Assembly: GCA_958417695.1 (NCBI GenBank)
Contig: CATZDQ010000020.1
Location: 1-13,645, forward strand
Direction of reading: 5' to 3'
DNA length: 13,645 nt
From: an uncultured Clostridiaceae bacterium
GTDB taxonomy: Bacteria > Bacillota > Clostridia > TANB77 > CAG-508
Shown: positions 6,299 through 12,898 of the stretch, piece after piece
Layout: every line of letters begins with the position of its first letter
Numbering within the stretch: the stretch's first letter is position 1
The notes under the pieces: generated by a model
Seen by the model: the letters and a program-made list of their open reading frames with translations, nothing else
The model's database searches: none
What the model was told of the DNA's origin: nothing
Translations under genes and position numbers: made by a program

Positions 6299-6336
6299 AA
6301 GATAACCTCCTTTTTGAAGTTACTACCATTAGTTTT
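6285..6336 (-). promoter_or_regulatory. Predicted hairpin hiding the ytfI ribosome binding site
   Basis: A perfect 11-base inverted repeat (AAAACTAATGG at 6326..6336 on the minus strand, CCATTAGTTTT at 6285..6295) flanks the ytfI Shine-Dalgarno and ATG. Inside it a second stem pairs TAACTTC (6316..6322) with GAGGTTA (6303..6309), which includes the GAGG of the ribosome binding site. The start codon lies in the internal loop. The 3' outer arm is codons 2-5 of ytfI. This suggests translational control; function is inferred. Confidence 0.5.
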
Positions 6337-6364
6337 TCCATCTTTTACTTTTTTATTCTTTTTC

Positions 6365-7120
6365 TTAACTAATTTTTTTAGCTTTTTCTACTACAATATC
6401 TCCAAACAATTCCTCTTGTGAAGTAACTACCTTACTCCTTCTAGATAATTCTAACAATCCTGTAAAAGCAGTTACCACTTCTTGTTTATTACATTTAGAA
6501 ATTGTATACAATTTATTAAAAACAAATCTTGGTTTTTTCAATAATTCTCTAAAAATCTCTTTTACTTTACTACCTACTGTATAGGTATCTGTAATGGCAA
6601 TCTTCTCTATATTTTTAGCATTTTCATTTAGACGTTCTTTATTTTTATCAACAACTGCTGCATATAATTGCCAAATGATTTCTTTTTGATATTCCCTTTC
6701 TAACTTTTGCTTAGGAAGCGTTATTTCTTCTGGTAATTTTACATATCGTTTAGAAAAAATTTCATAATTTTCTCTTAATTTCTTTGAAGCTTCTTTATAT
6801 TTTTTATATTCTATAATACGATTTAATAATTCCTCTTCTGTCAATTCTTTTTCATCTTCTACCTCAGTAGGTAATAAACTTTTAGATTTCATATATAGTA
6901 AAGTAGAAGCCATTACTAAGAATTCACTGGTAATTTCTAAATTCATGTCTTCCATTTCATTGATATAATGCATGTATTGGTCAGCTATATCACTAATTTT
7001 GATATCATAAATATTCATTTTGTTCTTTTCAATTAAATAACATAATAAATCTAAAGGACCTTCAAAATTTTCTATTTTAATAGCATATTTATTACTTTCC
7101 ATTGTTAATACTTTTTGCAT
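6365..7120 (-). CDS. scpA: Segregation and condensation protein A (condensin kleisin subunit)
   Basis: ScpA is the kleisin that bridges the heads of the SMC dimer and recruits ScpB, compacting and helping segregate the nucleoid. The 251-residue length is normal. The N-terminal SMC-neck-binding part begins at about residue 14 with YAIKIENFEGPLDLLCYLIEKNKM, with DIKISDIADQYMHYI and EFLVMASTLLYMKSKSLLP following, all family hallmarks. Residues 85-170 are the charged ScpB-binding middle. The C-terminal winged helix (about 180-245) contains FNKLYTISKCNKQEVVTAFTGLLEL. AAGGAGA lies about seven bases before the ATG and recX ends 21 bases upstream, so the two are one operon. scpB, normally the next gene, is missing here and ytfI follows instead. 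Confidence 0.96.
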   Translation of the reverse strand: MQKVLTMESNKYAIKIENFEGPLDLLCYLIEKNKMNIYDIKISDIADQYMHYINEMEDMNLEITSEFLVMASTLLYMKSKSLLPTEVEDEKELTEEELLNRIIEYKKYKEASKKLRENYEIFSKRYVKLPEEITLPKQKLEREYQKEIIWQLYAAVVDKNKERLNENAKNIEKIAITDTYTVGSKVKEIFRELLKKPRFVFNKLYTISKCNKQEVVTAFTGLLELSRRSKVVTSQEELFGDIVVEKAKKIS

Positions 7121-7141
7121 CTGTCTTCTCCTTTTTCCTGT

Positions 7142-7594
7142 CTACTCTTCTAATTTTTCTAAAGCCTCTGTAATATGGTCTGTAGAATATCCTTTTTTCA
7201 TTAAATATTGTTTCATTTCCATTTCTTCCATATTCACAGACTTTCTAATGGCAATATTTTCTGCAGATTTTGCTTCATAATCTTCTAATTCTTCTCTATG
7301 CTCCCCTATATACTGTTCTATTACTTTATTGGGTACACCTTTTGCCATTAGTTTATATTTGATTTCTTTTATAGAAAGATTTTTTAATGCCATAAACTCG
7401 GCTATTGCTCTTTGGATATAATTTTCATCGCTGACATAACCAATTTGTTTTAATTCTTCTATGACATCTGTCAGTAAGTTTTCTTCTATTGTTTGTCCAA
7501 ATTTTTGTTTAATTTCTTGCACCGTTCTTTTCTTATATAATACATATTTTAATACTTTTGTTTTTGCATTATCGAATTCTTCTATTGTATACAT
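7142..7594 (-). CDS. recX: Recombination regulatory protein RecX
   Basis: RecX binds inside the groove of the RecA filament and modulates RecA activity. The protein is 150 residues, near the length of proteobacterial RecX and shorter than Bacillus RecX. It is all-helical, built of three-helix repeats. Visible family landmarks are ALKYVLYKKRTVQEIKQK-like repeat 1 (about 11-35), YVSDENYIQRAIAEFMALKNLS (about 53-75), IKYKLMAKGVPNKVIEQYI (about 78-97) and a final repeat MKQYLMKKGYSTDHITEALEKL. AAGGAAG six bases before the ATG supports the start. It heads the operon with scpA, ytfI and ytfJ from a promoter at 7621..7649. It is about 2.3 kb from recA, with two unrelated genes between. Confidence 0.92.
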   Translation of the reverse strand: MYTIEEFDNAKTKVLKYVLYKKRTVQEIKQKFGQTIEENLLTDVIEELKQIGYVSDENYIQRAIAEFMALKNLSIKEIKYKLMAKGVPNKVIEQYIGEHREELEDYEAKSAENIAIRKSVNMEEMEMKQYLMKKGYSTDHITEALEKLEE

Positions 7595-7620
7595 GACTTT
7601 CTTCCTTTTATTTTTTCTCC

Positions 7621-7649
7621 ATTTTACTACAAAAAAAGTAAAATAGCAA
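7621..7649 (-). promoter_or_regulatory. Probable promoter of the recX operon
   Basis: TTGCTA (7644..7649, four of six), a 17-base spacer and TAAAAT (7621..7626, five of six), about 27 bases before the recX start. No LexA-type dyad was seen next to it. Confidence 0.55.
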
Positions 7650-7696
7650 ATAATTTTAATAGTATCTTATAGCTTTTTGTCATTTTTTATTTTGTA

Positions 7697-7733
7697 GAAA
7701 AGGAGATTCCCTTTTTAGAGGAACCTCCTTTTC
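7697..7733 (-). terminator. Hairpin after the PemK-like gene, probable terminator
   Basis: GAAAAGGAG-TTCC pairs with GGAA-CTCCTTTTC through a 13-bp stem with one mismatch and a 9-base loop. On the minus strand the four T lie inside the 3' arm and the following bases are A-rich, so it is not a canonical U-tail. A smaller stem (7738..7744 with 7748..7754) lies between it and the stop codon. Confidence 0.5.
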
Positions 7734-7758
7734 CATGAAAGCGCATCGCACTTTATTT

Positions 7759-8823
7759 TTATCCATTTATTTCTTCTGCAAATATTCTCAATACTTGTGT
7801 CAATGAAATATGTGGATATTTTTCTGTTAATATCGGACATTTTCCTAACCACTGTTTAAATTCCTCTGTCAAGTCTTTTTTTATTTGACTTTGTGTTTTC
7901 CCAGGGAATTGTTCCTGCATCGCCGGTAATAGCGTCTTCCAAGTAAGATTCTTCAAAGTTAAAGATAATCTAAAAGCCGCTGTCATGATTTCTCCATCCG
8001 ACATCCGAATGAGCTGTAAAAAGCGTGGCAACCCTTCAAAAGAATTGGTCTTTACATTTGCTTTTAAGATTGCCGGTTCTATAATTCTTCGAATACCATA
8101 ACTTAAGGTTCCCTCTTTTACAATAGCTGTGGGTAAAGAATCACGTAAACTCTGATATACACTTTGTAAAAACAGCGGTGTCACGCAGCCTAAAGAACCC
8201 GAAGCAATTCTGTTTTTACTAAGAGTGATTGTCTGCTCTAAAAATAAAATATCTTTCCTAGTTGTAGATTCATACGGGACTTCCGGAATAAAGTCTATTC
8301 CTCCCTTCATCCGAAGGCATCTACTATTCTTTTGGGTAATAGAATAGTGTCCCAATGGTACTACTGTGCACATGTCATTCAATGTTTCTATAACTAATGC
8401 CTCTATTCTTCCAGGGGTTTCACCCTTTGCTCCAAATCCGAATTCACAAAAATAGACATGACCTTTTTCAACATTTCTATATTTTATAAGTGGGTTTATT
8501 ATTTTAATCATTCGGATTGCATTCTTTATTTGCTTTTCAATCAAAAAGTCATATACGTTTTCCTTTTCTTTTGCATGATAGATGGTTTCCCATAACTCTT
8601 TCATCAGCTCTATCATATTATCTGATAATGTTAGTGTCTTCTCTACATCGTAATAATTACTAACTACCTCCATGATTTCTTTTTCCGGCATATCTTCTGT
8701 CGTATATACCATTATGGTATCTTCTTCTGGATTTTCTTCTACCTGGCACCCTAAATTCTCTACTTTTTCTACAAAATCTTCTTCTGTATAGGAATCTCTT
8801 TGCATTGCTGTCATAACCTTCAT
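7759..8823 (-). CDS. Uncharacterised 354-residue protein with PemK/MazF-like central domain
   Basis: Three parts are visible. Residues 1-110 are an acidic N-terminal region with no recognised motif. Residues about 119-230 follow the PemK/MazF pattern: GHVYFCEFGFGAKGE (strand 1 and loop), EALVIE, CTVVPLG, then DILFLEQTITLSKNRI and the helix VTPLFLQSVYQSL, matching the VVLLDQIRTxDKxRL and LxxxxMxxVxxAL blocks of MazF. Residues 231-354 are a mostly helical extension I do not recognise. Known MazF enzymes use an Arg just before xxLVI and a Thr after the second strand; here those positions are Ile and Gly, so ribonuclease activity is doubtful. No small antitoxin gene is adjacent. The start has AGGAAGGG upstream; Met4 or Met7 are alternatives. 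Own promoter at 8908..8936. The domain call is from pattern matching by eye. Confidence 0.75.
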   Translation of the reverse strand: MKVMTAMQRDSYTEEDFVEKVENLGCQVEENPEEDTIMVYTTEDMPEKEIMEVVSNYYDVEKTLTLSDNMIELMKELWETIYHAKEKENVYDFLIEKQIKNAIRMIKIINPLIKYRNVEKGHVYFCEFGFGAKGETPGRIEALVIETLNDMCTVVPLGHYSITQKNSRCLRMKGGIDFIPEVPYESTTRKDILFLEQTITLSKNRIASGSLGCVTPLFLQSVYQSLRDSLPTAIVKEGTLSYGIRRIIEPAILKANVKTNSFEGLPRFLQLIRMSDGEIMTAAFRLSLTLKNLTWKTLLPAMQEQFPGKTQSQIKKDLTEEFKQWLGKCPILTEKYPHISLTQVLRIFAEEING

Positions 8824-8880
8824 AATCTTATCCCTTCCTATAAAACTACTTGTTTACAGTTACCAAATGATTAGAACTAT

Positions 8881-8905
8881 CCTCCTTTCTTAAAGACATT
8901 CGTCT
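8881..8905 (-). other. Leader of the PemK-like gene: hairpin plus unused strong Shine-Dalgarno
   Basis: Transcribed from 8908..8936, the leader begins with a perfect 6-bp hairpin (AAAGAC-gaat-GTCTTT, 8890..8905). AAAGGAGG follows at 8881..8888, about 60 bases before the coding start. No ATG, GTG or TTG is at usable spacing after that strong site. Confidence 0.4.
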
Positions 8906-8907
8906 TT

Positions 8908-8936
8908 TTTATAATTTTATATTTTAATTATGTCAA
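8908..8936 (-). promoter_or_regulatory. Sigma-A promoter of the PemK-like gene
   Basis: TTGACA (8931..8936, perfect), a 17-base spacer and TATAAA (8908..8913, five of six). It predicts a leader of roughly 80 nt and shows that the gene is transcribed separately from the glycosyltransferase. Confidence 0.75.
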
Positions 8937-9003
8937 TATATTATCATACATTATTTCACTTTTCAAGTTTATCTGTTATATTGTGTAAAAAGAGCATATT
9001 ATC

Positions 9004-9022
9004 AAAAAGGAAACTTCTTTTT
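9004..9022 (-). terminator. Weak hairpin with T-run after the glycosyltransferase gene
   Basis: AAAAAG and CTTTTT form a 6-bp stem about 45 bases past the stop, in a stretch holding two near-copies of GAAA(T)CTTCTTT. It is AT-rich and weak; the only terminator candidate found here. Confidence 0.3.
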
Positions 9023-9066
9023 AAGAAATCTTCTTTAATAATAAATGTTCTATTTCAGCTCCTATA

Positions 9067-9831
9067 TCATAGTGTAATTCCAAAATCCATTAATATTTTT
9101 TTACTATCTTCTTCTGGTATCCAATCCTCTTTTTCTGATTTTATACGATTAATATAATTGGTATCATGGACAATTTCTAGCCACATTGGCAATTCTTCTT
9201 TTATACATTTTAGTTCTATCTCTTCTGCATGTTCTAATACTCTAGCATGATTTATTTGATATACGAATTGGTATTGACTACCTTTGGTAGAAATCATCGA
9301 AGTAAAATGATTTTCCAAATAAGAATAGGCGTATAATTTCTGTGTATCTACAGCATATTGCATCCCCTTTTCAAAAGATAATATACAAGGCTTAACCTGG
9401 TCCATTGTCTGTATATAGTCTTGTATTTTCTCTATATAGGTTAAGTGATAGGCATCATCATTATCTATACGGGAAGTAATGTAAGCCATATCTGTATCTT
9501 CTCCTACTGCTTTTCTATAATCCTCTATTGCAAATTTCTCATTATCCTCAAAAAATAATAGTTGTATTTGTGGCATTGCCTCTTTCCATTTCATCATACG
9601 CTTTTTAAATTCTTCAGGGGTCTGTTTATGAAACAGCAATAGCCAAGTAAAATCTTGGTTTGTTTGTTGGTATATAGATGGAAATGTAAATTTCTCAAAT
9701 ATCTCAAAACGATTGGTTAAATAAGCATTCTCTAAATTTTTATATAATAAATTTTTCTCTGGATTTCTTGGTTGACAGCCAAAAGACTGTTTTATATTAA
9801 ACCTTGTAATAATATAATGATGTAACAACAT
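9067..9831 (-). CDS. Putative glycosyltransferase (rhamnosyltransferase-like, PF11316 type)
   Basis: A 254-residue cytoplasmic protein of the GT-A fold. It opens with LLHHYIITRFNIKQ, and FEKFTFPSIYQQTNQDFTWLLLFHKQTPEEF is typical of the PF11316 family annotated as putative rhamnosyl transferases, in which the acceptor loop is followed by SRIDNDDA. That motif, at residues 120-127 here, holds the D-x-D-type metal and sugar-nucleotide ligands. The donor and acceptor are unknown; polysaccharide or cell-surface glycan synthesis is the usual inference. AAAGGA lies nine bases before the ATG. The gene starts 90 bases after recA, downstream of the recA hairpin, and no promoter of its own is visible, so it may depend on readthrough from recA. 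No other glycan genes are next to it. Confidence 0.85.
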   Translation of the reverse strand: MLLHHYIITRFNIKQSFGCQPRNPEKNLLYKNLENAYLTNRFEIFEKFTFPSIYQQTNQDFTWLLLFHKQTPEEFKKRMMKWKEAMPQIQLLFFEDNEKFAIEDYRKAVGEDTDMAYITSRIDNDDAYHLTYIEKIQDYIQTMDQVKPCILSFEKGMQYAVDTQKLYAYSYLENHFTSMISTKGSQYQFVYQINHARVLEHAEEIELKCIKEELPMWLEIVHDTNYINRIKSEKEDWIPEEDSKKILMDFGITL

Positions 9832-9854
9832 ATAAACAAATCCTTTCTCGAAAT

Positions 9855-9904
9855 AAAACTAACCTTCTACAAATTTTTTAAACATTTGTAAAAAAGTTAG
9901 TTTT
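9855..9904 (-). terminator. Long hairpin after recA
   Basis: AAAACTAAC...ACAAAT (9884..9904 side) pairs with ATTTGT...GTTAGTTTT (9855..9874 side): outer 9-bp and inner 6-7-bp perfect stems joined by a mismatched T/G-rich stretch. It starts 18 bases after the recA stop and ends in TTTTATTT. It lies just upstream of the glycosyltransferase ribosome binding site, so it would act as an attenuator if that gene is fed from recA. Confidence 0.65.
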
Positions 9905-9921
9905 CATCATTTCGTATTCTT

Positions 9922-10971
9922 TTACTCTTCTATATCTTCTTCTGTTTCTTCATTATCTCCTAAACTCTTTTCAAAAGCCTCTGAGAAATTTGCTCTAATC
10001 TTTTCTTCTACTTCTTTAGCTACCTCGGGGTTATCTAATAAATATTTTTTAACATTCTCTCTACCCTGTCCAATTCTCTCACCATTATAGCTAAACCAAG
10101 AACCACTTTTTTCTATAATATCTAAGGTAACTGCCATATCTAAGATATTACCTTCTTTAGAAATTCCCTTGCCATAAACGATATCAAACTCAGCCTCTCT
10201 AAAAGGAGGAGCTACTTTATTTTTTACAACCTTTACTCTTGCTCTATTACCGGTTACTTCACCATCTTGTTTAATATTTTCAATTTTTCTAATGTCTAAT
10301 CTAACAGAGGCATAATATTTAAGTGCTCTACCACCAGCTGTTGTCTCTGGGTTTCCAAACATAACACCTACTTTTTCTCTTAATTGGTTAATAAATACAA
10401 TTACTGATTTTGATTTACTAATAGCACCTGCTAATTTTCTTAAAGCTTGTGACATTAATCTTGCTTGTAAACCAATATGAGAATCTCCCATATCCCCATC
10501 AATTTCCGCTTTTGGTACTAAAGCTGCAACAGAGTCAATAACAATAACATCTAAAGCACCACTTCTAACTAATGCTTCTGCTATCTCTAAAGCTTGTTCA
10601 CCAGTATCTGGTTGAGAAACAATTAAATCATCTATATTGACACCTAAATGTTTTGCATAAACAGGATCTAATGCATGCTCTGCATCGATAAAAGCAGCTT
10701 CTCCTCCTAATTTTTGTGCTTCTGCAATCATATGTAATGCCAAAGTTGTTTTACCAGAAGATTCTGGTCCATAAATTTCTACAATTCTACCTCTTGGAAT
10801 ACCACCTATTCCTAATGCTATATCTAAACTTAAAGAACCAGTAGGAATTGTCTCTACATTCATTGCTTGAAATTCTCCTAATTTCATAACAGAGCCTTTA
10901 CCAAATTGCTTTTCTATTTGTCCTAATGCAGCCTCTAATGCTTTCATTTTTTCTGAATTATCTTTATCCAT
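9922..10971 (-). CDS. recA: Recombinase RecA
   Basis: RecA polymerises on single-stranded DNA, catalyses strand exchange and triggers LexA self-cleavage. The protein is 349 residues, normal length. Landmarks are ALGQIEKQFGKGSVMKLG at the N-terminus, Walker A GPESSGKT (68-75), Walker B region VIVIDSVAALVPKAEI, loop L1 containing GDSHIGLQARLMSQALR, the FINQLREKVGVMFGNPETTAGG block (loop L2), and a C-terminus ending in an acidic tail. The start is the ATG at 10971: AGGAGG lies exactly seven bases upstream. An in-frame ATG at 10998 would add nine residues but would have to be translated through that ribosome binding site. Promoter and LexA-like dyad lie just upstream. Downstream gene is a glycosyltransferase, not recX. 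Confidence 0.98.
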   Translation of the reverse strand: MDKDNSEKMKALEAALGQIEKQFGKGSVMKLGEFQAMNVETIPTGSLSLDIALGIGGIPRGRIVEIYGPESSGKTTLALHMIAEAQKLGGEAAFIDAEHALDPVYAKHLGVNIDDLIVSQPDTGEQALEIAEALVRSGALDVIVIDSVAALVPKAEIDGDMGDSHIGLQARLMSQALRKLAGAISKSKSVIVFINQLREKVGVMFGNPETTAGGRALKYYASVRLDIRKIENIKQDGEVTGNRARVKVVKNKVAPPFREAEFDIVYGKGISKEGNILDMAVTLDIIEKSGSWFSYNGERIGQGRENVKKYLLDNPEVAKEVEEKIRANFSEAFEKSLGDNEETEEDIEE

Positions 10972-10995
10972 GTTTTTTCCTCCTAAATTTGTTTT

Positions 10996-11009
10996 CAAAC
11001 GAATGTTTG
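10996..11009. promoter_or_regulatory. LexA-like operator dyad at the recA start site
   Basis: The perfect dyad CAAAC-NNNN-GTTTG has the geometry of the Gram-positive SOS box CGAAC-NNNN-GTTCG, with one symmetric change per half-site (G to A and C to T). It begins at about the predicted transcription start, six bases after the -10. Position and symmetry make LexA control likely; binding is inferred. Confidence 0.55.
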
Positions 11010-11014
11010 TACTT

Positions 11015-11042
11015 ATTATATCTTAAATTAAATTTTTGTCAA
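11015..11042 (-). promoter_or_regulatory. Consensus sigma-A promoter of recA
   Basis: TTGACA (11037..11042) and TATAAT (11015..11020), both perfect, with a 16-base spacer. The strong promoter with a downstream dyad fits a repressed, inducible gene. Confidence 0.88.
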
Positions 11043-11095
11043 GTGTTTTTTTATTTTTTATTTTGACTATCTGTCTATTTTTTCTTTTGTCTTAA

Positions 11096-12685
11096 TTACA
11101 TACGATACCAAGTATAAAAACGATAATAACTCATATAATTATTCGCCAATACTTCTCCTGCTAAATTCTGACTTTTCACGGCTGTTTGTTTGTTACGATA
11201 TAAACTGATAAAAGGCTGTTCTGCTTCGTAAATATCGATAATTCTTTTATATTTTTCTTTTAACAGATTCTCGTCTTTTATATTTTTTACTTCTGTTAAT
11301 AAGTTATTTAACTCTTCCTGACTATAATTTTGTAAATTATTCGCACCAAAAAAAGTAGAAACATCCGGACTAAATCCATTATATACACCTGTTATTAACA
11401 TTTGATAGCTTTTATCTTGTAAGATGGTTTTATATTTACTATCCGATACTTTGCGAATGCTAACTGGAATTCCAATTTGTGCTAATTGTGTTTTAATATT
11501 TTCTGCCACAGATACTCTTTTAGCATTCGATTCATTAACAGTTAAGGTCAAATTCAATTTTATAGTACGATAATCTTCTGTCTTTCTCCAAGTATTATTT
11601 TTATAAACCCAACCATTATCACTTAAGACTTTTTTAGCCTGTTCTGAGTTATAACCTGTACTAGCTGCTGTTTTTTCATATACATAGCTACCAAAATCGA
11701 GTGGAAAATCTGCTACATAGTAAGTATTATTAAATACGGTTGATACTAAATTGGTTTTATCAATGGCATAACTGATAGCTTTTCTAACCTCTTTACTTTT
11801 TAAGAGATTGTCTTGACAGTTAAAAGCTAAATAATCAAATTCTCTACCTTTAAATTCTTGTTTGGCATACCCCATTGTTCCAATATATTCTTCTAAATTG
11901 GTATTGGCTGTTGTAAAAAAGTCTATATTTCCTAATTTAAAACTATTATATAATTCTCCCATTTGTTCATATAATTTGATATGAATTATCTCCATTTTAG
12001 GTTGTTCATTCTTTCGGTTCCACCATTTACTATTTTGCATTAGGGTAATGGTTCCATTTTCTATTTTAGAAATCATATACATACCGGTACCAATAGGTAT
12101 TTTAGTAGAAGTATTAAAATCTTCATTTAAATAATAATTATTGGGTAATATTGGAAAAGTCAAGTTATATTCAAAAAAAGGAACTTCTTGACTTAGATTA
12201 ATCTTAATGGTATCTGCATCTAAAATTTCTACACTAGTCACCTTTTCTACTAAACTAGAATAGATTGACTTTCCTTCTTTTAATCTATCAATGGTAAATT
12301 GAATATCTTTAGCAATAAAAGGACTTCCATCTTGCCATTTTGTATTATTATCAATCTTAATGACATAACTGGTATCTGAAGTTTTAGAACATTCTTTAGC
12401 CAGACATAAATTTGCCTTATAATTTTCATCAATCATTATCAATGGTTCAAAAATAAGCTTGTCTATATTTAATACTTCTTTATTCTTAGATAATAATGGA
12501 TTCATGGTATCAAAATTAGAAATACCTAATCTTAAATCTTTTGTTTCCACCACTTCTTGTTGTACTACTTCATTTTGTCCCTCTTGCACATCTTTCTTGT
12601 CTTTAAAATAAATCGCATAAACAGAATAAGCTACAATTCCAATTGCAAATAGGATAAATATATATTTAAATAAATTTGATTTCAT
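11096..12685 (-). CDS. Extracellular solute-binding protein, family 5 (oligopeptide/nickel type), membrane-anchored
   Basis: Family 5 proteins capture peptides, nickel or other solutes outside the membrane for ABC importers. The 529-residue length is typical. Residues 6-26 form an N-terminal hydrophobic segment, but there is no lipobox cysteine, so the protein appears anchored by an uncleaved helix. The domain starts at about residue 50: LRLGISNFDTMNPLLSKN, LIFEPLIMIDENYKANLCLA, TKWQDGSPFIAKDIQFTIDRL and, later, KEVRKAISYAIDKTNLV, all SBP_bac_5 landmarks. The ATG at 12685 is chosen because GAGG lies six bases upstream; the in-frame ATG at 12697 contains that site. No permease or ATPase gene is near, so its transporter partner must be elsewhere, or it acts as an orphan receptor. 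Own promoter; no clear terminator before recA. Confidence 0.9.
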   Translation of the reverse strand: MKSNLFKYIFILFAIGIVAYSVYAIYFKDKKDVQEGQNEVVQQEVVETKDLRLGISNFDTMNPLLSKNKEVLNIDKLIFEPLIMIDENYKANLCLAKECSKTSDTSYVIKIDNNTKWQDGSPFIAKDIQFTIDRLKEGKSIYSSLVEKVTSVEILDADTIKINLSQEVPFFEYNLTFPILPNNYYLNEDFNTSTKIPIGTGMYMISKIENGTITLMQNSKWWNRKNEQPKMEIIHIKLYEQMGELYNSFKLGNIDFFTTANTNLEEYIGTMGYAKQEFKGREFDYLAFNCQDNLLKSKEVRKAISYAIDKTNLVSTVFNNTYYVADFPLDFGSYVYEKTAASTGYNSEQAKKVLSDNGWVYKNNTWRKTEDYRTIKLNLTLTVNESNAKRVSVAENIKTQLAQIGIPVSIRKVSDSKYKTILQDKSYQMLITGVYNGFSPDVSTFFGANNLQNYSQEELNNLLTEVKNIKDENLLKEKYKRIIDIYEAEQPFISLYRNKQTAVKSQNLAGEVLANNYMSYYRFYTWYRM

Positions 12686-12709
12686 AAAACACCTCATGAT
12701 TTTTTCCTT

Positions 12710-12738
12710 ATCATATATGAATTCTTTATTTTTTTCAA
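12710..12738 (-). promoter_or_regulatory. Sigma-A promoter of the solute-binding protein gene
   Basis: TTGAAA (12733..12738) and TATGAT (12710..12715) with a 17-base spacer, each five of six. The predicted leader is only about 20 nt. Confidence 0.7.
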
Positions 12739-12860
12739 GTTTTATGATGGGATTTTCTTAAGAAATTAAAAGATTTTTGTTTCCAAATTTTACAAGATAA
12801 AATACTTTTTAGAATAGAAATCATTAATATCCATTGTTTTTAGTTTGCTAATTCATCAAA

Positions 12861-12889
12861 ATCGCAAGGAGTAAAAGCCCCCTTGCGAT
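12861..12889 (-). terminator. Intrinsic terminator of spoVS
   Basis: A perfect 9-bp stem ATCGCAAGG / CCTTGCGAT with an 11-base loop, nine bases after the spoVS stop. The trailing T-run is short (TTTTG counting the stem end). Confidence 0.75.
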
Positions 12890-12898
12890 AATTATTTT

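Noticed and set aside
7759..8823. A complete toxin-antitoxin system
   Set aside because: No small antitoxin gene is adjacent, the protein is three times MazF length and the expected catalytic residues are not in place.
10972..10998. ATG at 10998 as the recA start (adds MKTNLGGKN)
   Set aside because: The added codons contain the AGGAGG that is ideally placed for the ATG at 10971, and the extra residues are not a recA feature.
12686..12697. ATG at 12697 as the solute-binding protein start
   Set aside because: It overlaps the GAGGTG that serves the next ATG at 12685, and has no ribosome binding site of its own.
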